Below, piece by piece: positions 1-6,310 of a DNA stretch of 9,240 bases (its first letter is position 1; every line of letters starts with the position of its first letter). The notes beneath the pieces are model-generated. The model saw nothing but the letters and a program-made list of their open reading frames with translations, did no database searches and had not been told where the DNA came from. The position numbers and the translations under genes are program-made. Source of the stretch: Defluviicoccus sp. (lineage in GTDB: Bacteria > Pseudomonadota > Alphaproteobacteria > MPNO01); contig JAPPHW010000277.1 of assembly GCA_028820945.1 (NCBI GenBank), forward strand, positions 1 through 9,240, read 5' to 3'.

Positions 1-103
1 TCTCGGCGGTGGTGATGGTCGAGCCGTGGCTGCAGTTCATCGCGATGATGCCGAGTTTCATCCGGTTGTCGTTGAACAGCGGGTTGGTGGCGCGGCCGGT
101 CAT
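1..103 (-). CDS. LLM-class flavin-dependent monooxygenase, N-terminal fragment
   Basis: Reading leftward from an ATG at 103, 34 codons are visible before the window edge. The peptide has the segment NPLFNDNRMKLGIIAMNCSH followed by GSTITTAE. The pattern NPLFxxNRxKLG followed by a short beta strand and a G(S/C)xxTT(A/T)E segment is typical of the start of bacterial luciferase-like (LLM) flavin monooxygenases, which use FMNH2 supplied by a separate reductase to oxygenate or cleave small molecules. The reading frame stays open upstream to a TGA inside the repeat region, but it contains no other ATG, GTG or TTG, so ATG 103 is chosen despite lacking a clear Shine-Dalgarno. It is transcribed divergently from the operon at 310, which suggests shared control and a shared pathway. 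The family call rests on a short N-terminus only; the rest lies outside the window. Confidence 0.72.
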   Translation of the reverse strand, partial: MTGRATNPLFNDNRMKLGIIAMNCSHGSTITTAE

Positions 104-144
104 GCGCGCGAGTGTGCCGAAATCCGCATCCGAACGCCAGCGGC

Positions 145-190
145 CGTCCTTCGATACGCCCGCCTGCGGCGGGCTACTCAGGATGAGGGC
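145..190 (-). repeat. REP-like palindromic element, copy 1
   Basis: Read on the minus strand this begins CCCTCATCCTGAGTAG, passes through a perfect GC-rich stem (CCCGCC, GCA loop, GGCGGG) and ends GTATCGAAGGACG. The outer arms TCCTTCGATA and TACTCAGGA also pair imperfectly, so the whole unit is an extended hairpin. The layout CCTCATCC-TGAG, variable GC stem, (T)CGA(A/G)GGACG resembles dispersed intergenic palindromes I associate with alphaproteobacterial genomes. It has a second, inverted copy 11-12 bp away. Confidence 0.7.
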
Positions 191-201
191 CTTTCTCCTT
201 T

Positions 202-244
202 CCCCTCATCCCGAGTAGGCGCGCCAGCGCCGTATCGAGGGACG
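202..244 (+). repeat. REP-like palindromic element, copy 2 (inverted to copy 1)
   Basis: Read on the plus strand: CCCTCATCCCGAGTAG, a stem GGCGC-GCCA-GCGCC (218-231), then GTATCGAGGGACG. It shares CCCTCATCC, GAGTAG, GTATCGA and GGACG with the reverse complement of copy 1 but has a different GC core. That is the pattern of a family of short mobile palindromes with conserved ends and variable loops. The two copies face each other, so GGATGAGGG (181-189) and CCCTCATCC (203-211) can form a further hairpin with a 13-nt loop. This is not an obvious intrinsic terminator, since no T-run follows. Confidence 0.7.
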
Positions 245-258
245 CGCGCGGTTCCCTG

Positions 259-275
259 AGGCGCGTCCGGCGCCT
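259..275. promoter_or_regulatory. Dyad symmetry, possible operator or promoter region
   Basis: AGGCGC (259-264) and GCGCCT (270-275) are perfect inverted 6-mers around the 5-nt spacer GTCCG. The dyad lies 35-51 bp before the start codon of the first rightward gene. A weak -10-like TAAGAT (275-280) overlaps its right edge, and a poor -35-like TTCCCT (252-257) sits 17 bp further upstream. A repressor bound here would block such a promoter. Short GC-rich dyads are common in high-GC DNA, so this is only a candidate. Confidence 0.25.
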
Positions 276-309
276 AAGATCGCCGCGCGTAGCGGGGCAG
301 GGGGAAGAG

Positions 310-885
310 ATGCATATCCGGAAGCTGTTCACCGCCATCGACGAGACGATGAGCGAGATGGGCCGCGAGGCGAACGAGCCGCTGAAGAAGGTGGCCGTGG
401 CCGCGGTGGTCAAGAACCCGCTCGCCGGGCGGGGCTATGTCGAAGACCTCGGCGAGCTGATCGACGCCTCGACCGAGATAGGCGAGAAAATCTCCGGTAT
501 GGCGGTCGAGGCGCTCGGTCCCTACACGCCGGACAGCTACGGCAAGGCCGCGCTGATCGGGACCGACGGCGAGCAGGAGCACGGGGTCGCGATGCTGACC
601 ACGGTCTACGGCAACGCGATGCGGGACGCGGTCGGCGGCGGGCAGGCCTGGATTTCGTCCTTCACCAAGCGCGCCCATCCGGGCGAAGCGATCGACATCC
701 CGCTCGCCCACAAGGACGCGCTCTACGTCCGGTCGCACTATGACGGGATGAGCGTCATGGTGCCCGACGCGCCGCTGCCGGACGAGATCGCGATAATCTG
801 CTGCGTCGCCAATCGCGGCCGGCTCAACCACCGCGTCGGCGGGCTCGCGAAGGAAGACGCCAAGGGCGAGGACGGGCTGGTCTGA
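310..885 (+). CDS. DUF1185 / AA_synth 'amino acid synthesis family' protein
   Basis: A 191-residue protein matching the PF06684 (DUF1185, AA_synth) family across its length. Visible family-like blocks are VVKNPLAGRGYVEDL (33-47), GKAALIGTDGEQEHG (78-92), IDIPLAHKDALYVRSHYD (128-145) and PDAPLPDEI (152-160), with a closing GRLNHRVGGL (170-179). No signal peptide or membrane segment is seen, so it is probably cytosolic. Structures from this family are reported to have a variant of the Bacillus chorismate-mutase fold, with a proposed role in amino-acid metabolism. The reaction is not established, and the family name should not be read as a function. An AGGGGGA Shine-Dalgarno at 299-305 supports ATG 310. 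It is the first gene of the rightward operon, 23 bp before the amidohydrolase. Such a pairing suggests that it acts on the same intermediate as the hydrolase or on its product. Confident in family, not in role. Confidence 0.88.
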   Translation: MHIRKLFTAIDETMSEMGREANEPLKKVAVAAVVKNPLAGRGYVEDLGELIDASTEIGEKISGMAVEALGPYTPDSYGKAALIGTDGEQEHGVAMLTTVYGNAMRDAVGGGQAWISSFTKRAHPGEAIDIPLAHKDALYVRSHYDGMSVMVPDAPLPDEIAIICCVANRGRLNHRVGGLAKEDAKGEDGLV

Positions 886-908
886 CCGGCCGTATCGGGG
901 AGGGAAGC

Positions 909-2108
909 ATGAAGACCGCAATCGTCAACCTGGCCACCATCGTCACCGGCGACTGGCGGGAACCGCTCGCCGAGGGCGATTCGATCCTGATGAAGGACGG
1001 GACGATCGAGGCGGTGGGCACCGTCGAGGCGTCGAGGATCGAGGATTGCGACGTGGTGCTCGATGCCGGCGGCATGACCGCGATGCCGGGCATGATCGAC
1101 TCCCAGGTGCACAACACCTTCGGCGACTACACCCCGCGCCAGAAGACGGTGGGTTTCCTCGAGAGCTACCTCCACGGCGGGACCACCACCTCGATCACCG
1201 CCTGCGAGGTGCACGTGCCCGGACGGCCGAGCGATCCGGAGGGGGTGAAGGCGCTCGCCATCGCCGCCAAGAAATGCTTCGACAACTACCGGCCGGGCGG
1301 GATGAGGGTGCATGCCGGCGCGGTGATCCTGGAGCCCGGGCTTACGGCCGAAGACTTCGACGAGATGGCGGACAAGGGCATCTGGCTCGCCAAGGCGGGG
1401 TTCGGAAAGTTCCAGTCGCCGTTCGAGTACACGCCCTATGTGAAGATGGCGCAGGCGGCCGGCATGATCGTCAACTGCCACACCGGCGGCGCGTCGATCC
1501 CCGATTCCTCGGCCATCATCGGCAAGCACCTGATGGACATGCGCCCCGATGTCTCGTTCCATATCAACGGCGGGCCGGTGGCGATGCCGGACGAGGATTT
1601 CGCGCCCATCGTCAACGAGACCGAGATCGCGCTGCAGATCTGCCAGGCGGGCAACATCCGGACCGCGCTGTTGTGTCTCGACCTCGCGGTCGAGGCGGAT
1701 CAGTACGACCGGTTCCTGATCGCCACGGACACACCGACCGGGACCGGGGTGATGCCGCTTGGCATGATCAAGTCCGTGTGCGAGCTTTCCTGCCTGTCCG
1801 AGTATCCGGCCGAGATGATCATCGCGGCGGCGACCGGCAATGTCGCCAAGGTCTACCGTCTCGACACCGGCTTCCTGAAGCCGGGGCTGGAGGCCGACGT
1901 TCTGGTGCTCGACAACCCGCTCGGCTGCTCCAAGGACGATGCGCTGGGCTCGATCAAGAACGGCGACTTCCCGGCGATCGCGGCCTGTTTCACTTCCGGC
2001 GTCCCGCGTTTCATCGGCAAGAGCCGCAACACCCCGCCGCCGACCCGGAAAACCAGTATCGCGAAGAACAACCAGCCCAACCTGTTCTCGCCGGCTGCCC
2101 ACGTCTAG
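909..2108 (+). CDS. Enamidase-like amidohydrolase (metal-dependent)
   Basis: A 399-residue amidohydrolase-superfamily protein with an N-terminal beta-sandwich (1-60), a TIM-barrel with metal site, and a return to the sandwich (GLEADVLVLDNPLG, 326-339). It resembles enamidase of Eubacterium barkeri nicotinate fermentation, which opens 1,4,5,6-tetrahydro-6-oxonicotinate to 2-formylglutarate. Shared segments, compared from memory, include DYxPRQKT (73-80), HGGTTTxI (89-96), a PLGxxxxDAxGxI block near 337-349 and KSRNTPP (371-377). Candidate metal ligands are H68, K162 (possible bridging, carbamylated Lys), H191 (NCHTGG), H218 (FHINGG) and D274 (IATDTPTG). The usual first motif HxH reads Q66-V-H68, so one ligand is replaced by Gln. 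GGAGG at 899-903 fixes ATG 909. The tail after about residue 377 is longer than in enamidase and ends FSPAAHV. The expected reaction is hydrolysis of a cyclic amide, enamide or imide; the exact substrate is unknown. Confidence 0.85.
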   Translation: MKTAIVNLATIVTGDWREPLAEGDSILMKDGTIEAVGTVEASRIEDCDVVLDAGGMTAMPGMIDSQVHNTFGDYTPRQKTVGFLESYLHGGTTTSITACEVHVPGRPSDPEGVKALAIAAKKCFDNYRPGGMRVHAGAVILEPGLTAEDFDEMADKGIWLAKAGFGKFQSPFEYTPYVKMAQAAGMIVNCHTGGASIPDSSAIIGKHLMDMRPDVSFHINGGPVAMPDEDFAPIVNETEIALQICQAGNIRTALLCLDLAVEADQYDRFLIATDTPTGTGVMPLGMIKSVCELSCLSEYPAEMIIAAATGNVAKVYRLDTGFLKPGLEADVLVLDNPLGCSKDDALGSIKNGDFPAIAACFTSGVPRFIGKSRNTPPPTRKTSIAKNNQPNLFSPAAHV

Positions 2109-2113
2109 GCGCG

Positions 2114-3385
2114 ATGTCGGACACGGCGGCGATCTCGCTCTGGGACGTCACCGCCGACGAGGCGGATTTCGACTCGCCCATGGACAGCGATGTCGAAGCC
2201 GACGTGGCGATCGTCGGCGGAGGCTTCACCGGACTGTCGACCGCGCTGCACGCCGCCGAGCGGGGACTCGAGTGTCACGTGCTGGAGGCCCGGCGGATCG
2301 GGCACGGCGGCTCCGGGCGCAATGTGGGTTTGCTCAACGCCGGCGTCTGGCTGCCGCCGCGGGAGGTACGCGCCCGTCTTGGCGAGAAAAAAGGAGCGGT
2401 GCTGACGAAGGTGCTGGGGGAGGGGCCCGGTTACGTGATGTCGCTGATCGAGCGGCACCAGATTCGCTGCGAGCTCACGCGAAGCGGCACCATCCATGCC
2501 GCCCATTCGCCGCGCGGCTTCCGGGACCTCGAACGCCGGGCGGAAGAATGGCGGGAGCTCGGCGCGCCGGTGGAACTCCTGTCCCGGCCGGAGGCGGCGG
2601 AGAAGATCGGCAGCGACGCCTATCGCGGCGGACTGCTCGACCGCCGCGCGGGCACGATCAACCCGATGGGCTATGTCAGGGGGCTCGCGCGCGCGGCGCT
2701 TGGTGCCGGAGCGCACATATCGACTGGCGTGACCGCGCGCGGACTCCGCCGCGACGGCGGGAAGTGGATCGTCGAGACCGACCGGGGCCGGGTTTCCGCG
2801 CGGGCCGTGGTGCTCGGGACCAACGCCTATAGCGACGATCTCTGGCCGGGGCTCAGGCAGACCTTCACGATTATCCATTATTTCCAGGTGGCGACCGTTC
2901 CGCTCGGCGAACGCGTGGGCTCCGTTCTGCCGGAGCGGCAGGGGTTGTGGGATACCGCGCCGATCATGTTCTCGGTGCGCCGCGACGCGTTCGACCGGTT
3001 GATCGTCGGTTCCATGGGCCGCGTGTTCGGCGGCGAGAAAGGCTTGTCGCGGCGCTGGGCCGAGCGTCGTCTCCGGAGCGTCTTTCCTTCCCTCGGGCTT
3101 GTCGAGTTCGAGAAGGCATGGTTCGGGCAGATCGCCATGACGCCCGACCACCTGCCGCGGATTCACCGCCTGGCGGACGGGCTCTACACGCCCATCGGCT
3201 ATAACGGCCGGGGCATCGCGCCCGGAACCGTGTTCGGCCGGGCGATGGCCGAGTTGCTCGCGGGCGGGCAGGAAGAGGATTTGCCGCTGCCCGTCTCCGA
3301 GCCGGCGAGGGACCGGCTGGCTCCTGTCAAGTCGCGGCTCTACAAGCTGGCATTCGCCGCCAACCAGATCGCGAAGGCGGTCTGA
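2114..3385 (+). CDS. FAD-dependent amine/amino-acid oxidoreductase (DAO family)
   Basis: A 423-residue flavoprotein of the DAO (D-amino-acid oxidase/DadA/PuuB) superfamily. The N-terminal dinucleotide fold reads VAIVGGGFTGLSTALHAAE (31-49), with the glycines of GGGFTG at 35-40 and E58 (VLEA) placed to bind the FAD ribose. It is followed by RIGHGGSGRN (61-70), the usual (I)GxGxSGRN flavin loop. Near the C-terminus, PIGYNGRGIAPGTVFGRAMAELL (360-382 approx.) matches the second FAD-contact segment. The layout is closest to gamma-glutamylputrescine oxidase (PuuB) and related amine oxidases, which turn a primary or secondary amine into an imine or aldehyde. Start ATG 2114 lies 5 bp after the amidohydrolase stop, with only AGG (2107-2109) as a weak ribosome site, so translation is probably coupled. 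The frame is open much further upstream inside the amidohydrolase, but that sequence is out-of-frame noise. A likely role is oxidation of the amine or N-alkyl amino acid made earlier in the pathway; the substrate is not determinable. Confidence 0.87.
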   Translation: MSDTAAISLWDVTADEADFDSPMDSDVEADVAIVGGGFTGLSTALHAAERGLECHVLEARRIGHGGSGRNVGLLNAGVWLPPREVRARLGEKKGAVLTKVLGEGPGYVMSLIERHQIRCELTRSGTIHAAHSPRGFRDLERRAEEWRELGAPVELLSRPEAAEKIGSDAYRGGLLDRRAGTINPMGYVRGLARAALGAGAHISTGVTARGLRRDGGKWIVETDRGRVSARAVVLGTNAYSDDLWPGLRQTFTIIHYFQVATVPLGERVGSVLPERQGLWDTAPIMFSVRRDAFDRLIVGSMGRVFGGEKGLSRRWAERRLRSVFPSLGLVEFEKAWFGQIAMTPDHLPRIHRLADGLYTPIGYNGRGIAPGTVFGRAMAELLAGGQEEDLPLPVSEPARDRLAPVKSRLYKLAFAANQIAKAV

Positions 3386-3413
3386 CGGACGACATCGAAA
3401 GAAGGACGCACGG

Positions 3414-4166
3414 ATGAACGATCGGCGAACGGCCCTGATTACCGGCGGCGCGCGGGGAATCGGCTACGCCTGCGCGGAAGCGATCGCGGAGGACGGGGCA
3501 AGGATCGTCCTCGCGGACATCGACGAGGCCGGCGTCAAGGAAGCGGCCGGACGGCTCGGCGGCGATACCGTCGCGATGACCTGCGACATGGGGGATGCCG
3601 AACGGGTCTCGTCGATGTTCGATCGCATCGATGGCGAGATCGGACCGCTCTCCATCCTGGTGAACTGCGCGGGCATCGCCATTCCGTGCGATTTCCTCGA
3701 GACCTCGCTCGAACAGTTCGCCTCGGTGATCGACGTAAACCTCGTCGGCACGTTTCTCGCCACCCAGCGCGCGGCGAAGTCCATGGTCGCCGCCGGCATC
3801 CGGGGGGCCATCGTCAACATGTCGTCGGTCAACGCCCAGGTCGCGATCCCCACCATCGCCGCCTATTGCGCCTCCAAGGGCGGCGTCATGCAGCTGACCA
3901 AGGCAAGCGCGCTCGCGCTCGCGCCCCACGGCATCCGGGTCAACGCGGTCGGCCCCGGGTCGATCGACACGGCCATGATGGCGGCGGTCAACGAGGACCC
4001 CGAGGCGATGCAGGTGGCGATGTCGCGGACTCCGCTCAAGCGCATGGGAACCCCTCGCGAGATCGCCGACATCGTCGCTTTCCTCGCGAGCGACAAGGCG
4101 AGCTACATCACAGGCGAGACCGTCTACGCCGACGGCGGCCGGCTCGGGCTCAACTACACCTGCTAG
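3414..4166 (+). CDS. Short-chain dehydrogenase/reductase (classical SDR)
   Basis: A 250-residue classical SDR, the normal length. The cofactor motif TGGARGIG (10-17) is followed by D35 at the end of beta-2 (LADID), which favours NAD(H) over NADP(H). The NCAG motif is at 84-87, the active-site tetrad is N109 (VNL), S138, Y151 and K155 (YCASK), and the PG motif lies at 181-182. The C-terminal SDR signature GETVYADGG is at 234-242. AAGGA at 3402-3406 supports ATG 3414; the gap after the oxidase gene is 28 bp. SDRs with this profile oxidise secondary alcohols or cis-dihydrodiols, or reduce ketones. With a Rieske oxygenase in the same operon, a dihydrodiol or hydroxy-acid dehydrogenase role is plausible, but sequence alone does not separate these from a fatty-acid-type ketoreductase. 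Confidence 0.93.
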   Translation: MNDRRTALITGGARGIGYACAEAIAEDGARIVLADIDEAGVKEAAGRLGGDTVAMTCDMGDAERVSSMFDRIDGEIGPLSILVNCAGIAIPCDFLETSLEQFASVIDVNLVGTFLATQRAAKSMVAAGIRGAIVNMSSVNAQVAIPTIAAYCASKGGVMQLTKASALALAPHGIRVNAVGPGSIDTAMMAAVNEDPEAMQVAMSRTPLKRMGTPREIADIVAFLASDKASYITGETVYADGGRLGLNYTC

Positions 4167-4181
4167 GCGTCGGACCGCGCG

Positions 4182-5360
4182 ATGACAGACGCCGTCGGTC
4201 CGGACACGATCCTCGAAGCCGCGCGGGCGATGATTCCCGAATTGCGGGAACGCGCCGGAGAGACGGAGGCCAACCGCAAGCTGCTTCCCGAGACCCATGA
4301 CGCCTTTCTGAAGGCCGGGTTCTACCGGGTGATGCAGCCGCGCGGCTTCGGCGGGCTGGAGATGCCGTTCGGGATCCAGACCGAAATGTCGATGGAGCTC
4401 GCCCGCGCCTGCCCGTCGAGCGCCTGGGTGGCCGGCCTGCTCGCATGCCACGGCTGGCTGCTGGGCATGATGCCTGGCGAGGCGCAGGAGGAGGTCTGGG
4501 GCGGCGACCCGGAGACCTGTGTCGCCACTTCCTTCGCGGGTTCCGAGATCTCCGTGGAGCGCACGAGCGGCGGATATCGGATATCGGGACTCTGGCCGTT
4601 CTCCAGCGGCGTCGACTATTGCAAATGGGCGATCCTGGTGGCCAACCTTCCCGCGGACGACGGTTCGGTGGAAGCGCCCCACTACATGGTCGTGCCGCTG
4701 GACGATTGCCGGATCGTCGATACCTGGAACGCCACCGGGCTCGCGGGGACGGGCAGCAACGACATCGCGGTGGTGGGTGCCTTCGTTCCCGACCGCAGGG
4801 TCGCGCGGTTCGCGGCGCTGTGCGCGGGAGAGGGGCCGGGTTGCGCGGTCAATCCGGGCTACCTCTACCGGCTGCCGCAGATGGCCGTGTTCAGTTTCAA
4901 TCTGGTCGGCGTAGCGATCGGCGCGGCGCGGGGCGCGGTCGAGCACCTGACCGGTTCGTTGCGCCCAATCAGCCAGGCGACGGGGGCGCCGCTCGCCAAC
5001 CAGCAGAGCATTCAGTTGAGGATCGCCGAGTCGATGGCCGAGATCGATGCGGCCCATGCGCTGGTCGACCGCAACCGGCGCGAGATCGTCGCCTGGGGCG
5101 AAGCCGGCTCGTTTCCGGCCGTTGAGGAACGGGTGCGCTACCGCCGCGACAACGCCTTCGCGGCGAGAGCCTGCTGCCGGGCGATCGAGCGCCTGCTCCC
5201 CATCCTGGGCGGACGCGGGCTCGCCGCCGGCGATCCGGTTAACCGCGCCTGGCGCGACGCCAACGCGGTCGCGCGCCACATCGCGCTTACCTGGGACATC
5301 GCCGGCGCGATCCAGGGCGCGGTGGCGCTCGGCCTGCCTTGCCCCGACCCGTTCGTCTGA
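4182..5360 (+). CDS. Group D flavin-dependent monooxygenase, oxygenase component (acyl-CoA dehydrogenase fold)
   Basis: A 392-residue protein with the acyl-CoA dehydrogenase fold: helical N-domain (1-115), beta-domain with SGLWPFSSGVDYCKWAIL (135-152) and GLAGTGSNDI (186-195) flavin contacts, and helical C-domain ending GGRGLAAGDPVNRAWRDANA (343-362) then H366 and TWD. The W-P-F-S-SG and GTGSND segments, and the RxWRDxxAxxxHxxLxWD ending, are those of HsaA and the HpaB-type C2 hydroxylases, not of true acyl-CoA dehydrogenases. I see no catalytic-base Glu near the C-terminus where the dehydrogenases carry it; H366 sits where the hydroxylases have an active-site His. These enzymes take FMNH2 or FADH2 from a separate NADH:flavin reductase and hydroxylate phenols or similar compounds, or in DszC-like members oxygenate S or N. 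No reductase gene is in the window. The start lies 15 bp after the SDR stop with no good Shine-Dalgarno, suggesting coupling. Confidence 0.85.
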   Translation: MTDAVGPDTILEAARAMIPELRERAGETEANRKLLPETHDAFLKAGFYRVMQPRGFGGLEMPFGIQTEMSMELARACPSSAWVAGLLACHGWLLGMMPGEAQEEVWGGDPETCVATSFAGSEISVERTSGGYRISGLWPFSSGVDYCKWAILVANLPADDGSVEAPHYMVVPLDDCRIVDTWNATGLAGTGSNDIAVVGAFVPDRRVARFAALCAGEGPGCAVNPGYLYRLPQMAVFSFNLVGVAIGAARGAVEHLTGSLRPISQATGAPLANQQSIQLRIAESMAEIDAAHALVDRNRREIVAWGEAGSFPAVEERVRYRRDNAFAARACCRAIERLLPILGGRGLAAGDPVNRAWRDANAVARHIALTWDIAGAIQGAVALGLPCPDPFV

Positions 5361-5383
5361 GCGAGATGCAGCCGGGAGACGCT

Positions 5384-5389
5384 GGAGGA
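5384..5389 (+). promoter_or_regulatory. Strong Shine-Dalgarno GGAGGA
   Basis: GGAGGA is placed 6 nt before ATG 5396. It decides the start of the cyclodeaminase-family gene against in-frame upstream ATGs at 5339 and 5366, which have no ribosome site and, for 5339, would overlap the preceding gene. Confidence 0.8.
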
Positions 5390-5395
5390 ACCGAA

Positions 5396-6310
5396 ATGGC
5401 GCACAGGGGTCTGGAAACGCTGCCCTTCTACAGCGAAGCCGAGATTGCCGGCGTCCTCGAGTGGCCGGCGCTGATCGACACGATCGAACAGGCGATGATC
5501 TCGTTCTCCGCCGGCGAGGTGGTGCAGCCGGTGCGCCAGATGCTGCCGGTCCCGGGGCAGGATGCGTTCATCGGCGCGATGCCGGCCATCGGCGATGCCA
5601 TGGCGGTCAAGGTCGTCACCCTCTACCACGGGAACGCCGGCACCGAAATTCCGACCCATCAGGCGGTAATTCTGGTCTTCGACCGGGAGACCGGCTCGCC
5701 GGTGGCGGTTCTCGACGGGCGCCTGATCACCGAGATGAGAACGGCGGCGGGATCGGCCGCCGCCGCGCGCAGGCTGTCGGTTCCGAATCCCGAAGCGGTC
5801 ACGATAATGGGGAGCGGCATCCAGGCGCGCGCCCATGCGAACGCGCTGGCGGCGGTCAGGCCGCTCGGCGAACTCCGGCTGTGGGCACGGACCGAGGCTT
5901 CCGGACGTGCCGCGGCGGAAGAAATAGGCGCGGTCTTCGTGGCCGACGCCGAGGCCGCGGTGCGCGATGCGGACATCGTGGCCTGCACCACGTCCGCCAC
6001 GGAGCCCATCCTGAAGGGCGAATGGCTGAAATCCGGCGCCTTCGTGGCCTCGGTCGGATGGAACGGCAGGGACGGGCGCGAGCTCGACGACGCGGCGATG
6101 GCGAATACTGTGGTCGTTGAATCCTACGACGCCGCACGCGACCAGGCGGGGAACGTTCGCGGCTCCGGATGCGAGATATTCGCCGAGGTCGGCGAGGTCT
6201 TCGCCGGCACGAAGACGGTTCCGGACGGTGCGACGGCGATCTACGATTCGGTCGGCATCGCGATCGAGGATGTCGCGGCCGCCAAGCTCGCCTGCGACTT
6301 GCTTGGATAA
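5396..6310 (+). CDS. Ornithine cyclodeaminase/mu-crystallin family NAD(P)-dependent imine reductase
   Basis: A 304-residue member of the OCD/mu-crystallin family. Substrate-side residues R47 (PVRQ), K72 (AVKVV) and R115 (TEMRTAA) are in their family positions, and the Rossmann motif GSGIQA (139-144) is followed by the usual R-A-H helix. Family members include ornithine and lysine cyclodeaminases, alanine dehydrogenases, and ketimine or pyrroline-2-carboxylate reductases. The segment VGWNGRDGREL (220-230) stands where cyclodeaminases carry the catalytic Asp (VGxDxPGKxEL); here it is N223. By that criterion a true cyclodeaminase is unlikely and an NAD(P)H-dependent reduction of a cyclic or linear imine, or the reverse amine dehydrogenation, is favoured. 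The gene sits two genes after the FAD amine oxidase, whose imine product it could act on. Start chosen by the GGAGGA ribosome site. Confidence 0.85.
   Translation: MAHRGLETLPFYSEAEIAGVLEWPALIDTIEQAMISFSAGEVVQPVRQMLPVPGQDAFIGAMPAIGDAMAVKVVTLYHGNAGTEIPTHQAVILVFDRETGSPVAVLDGRLITEMRTAAGSAAAARRLSVPNPEAVTIMGSGIQARAHANALAAVRPLGELRLWARTEASGRAAAEEIGAVFVADAEAAVRDADIVACTTSATEPILKGEWLKSGAFVASVGWNGRDGRELDDAAMANTVVVESYDAARDQAGNVRGSGCEIFAEVGEVFAGTKTVPDGATAIYDSVGIAIEDVAAAKLACDLLG

Noticed and set aside
181..211. Hairpin GGATGAGGG/CCCTCATCC as an intrinsic terminator
   Set aside because: There is no T-run after either arm and it lies between two divergent starts, so it is better explained by the inverted repeat pair.
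145..244. CRISPR array
   Set aside because: There are only two copies, in inverted orientation, with internal palindromes and no regular spacer.
9..259. Small plus-strand open frames at the left edge
   Set aside because: They overlap the start of the minus-strand LLM gene and the palindromic repeats, and they have no ribosome site or recognisable domain.
738..2102. 454-codon open frame on the minus strand
   Set aside because: It is antisense to the DUF1185 3' end and the enamidase-like gene; its composition is typical of a shadow frame.
1046..2113. N-terminal extension of the FAD oxidoreductase into the amidohydrolase gene
   Set aside because: The added sequence is Arg-rich and unlike any domain, while the FAD family begins about 30 residues before the GGGFTG motif, which matches ATG 2114.
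3414..4166. Fatty-acid synthesis 3-oxoacyl-ACP reductase (FabG)
   Set aside because: The SDR motifs are general, D35 favours NAD(H) over the NADPH usual for FabG, and there are no fatty-acid genes nearby.
3327..5279. 650-codon open frame on the minus strand
   Set aside because: It lies opposite the SDR and flavin monooxygenase genes, which have complete family motifs. The translation is Arg/His/Asp/Gly-rich with no recognisable domain, the usual mirror frame of high-GC genes.
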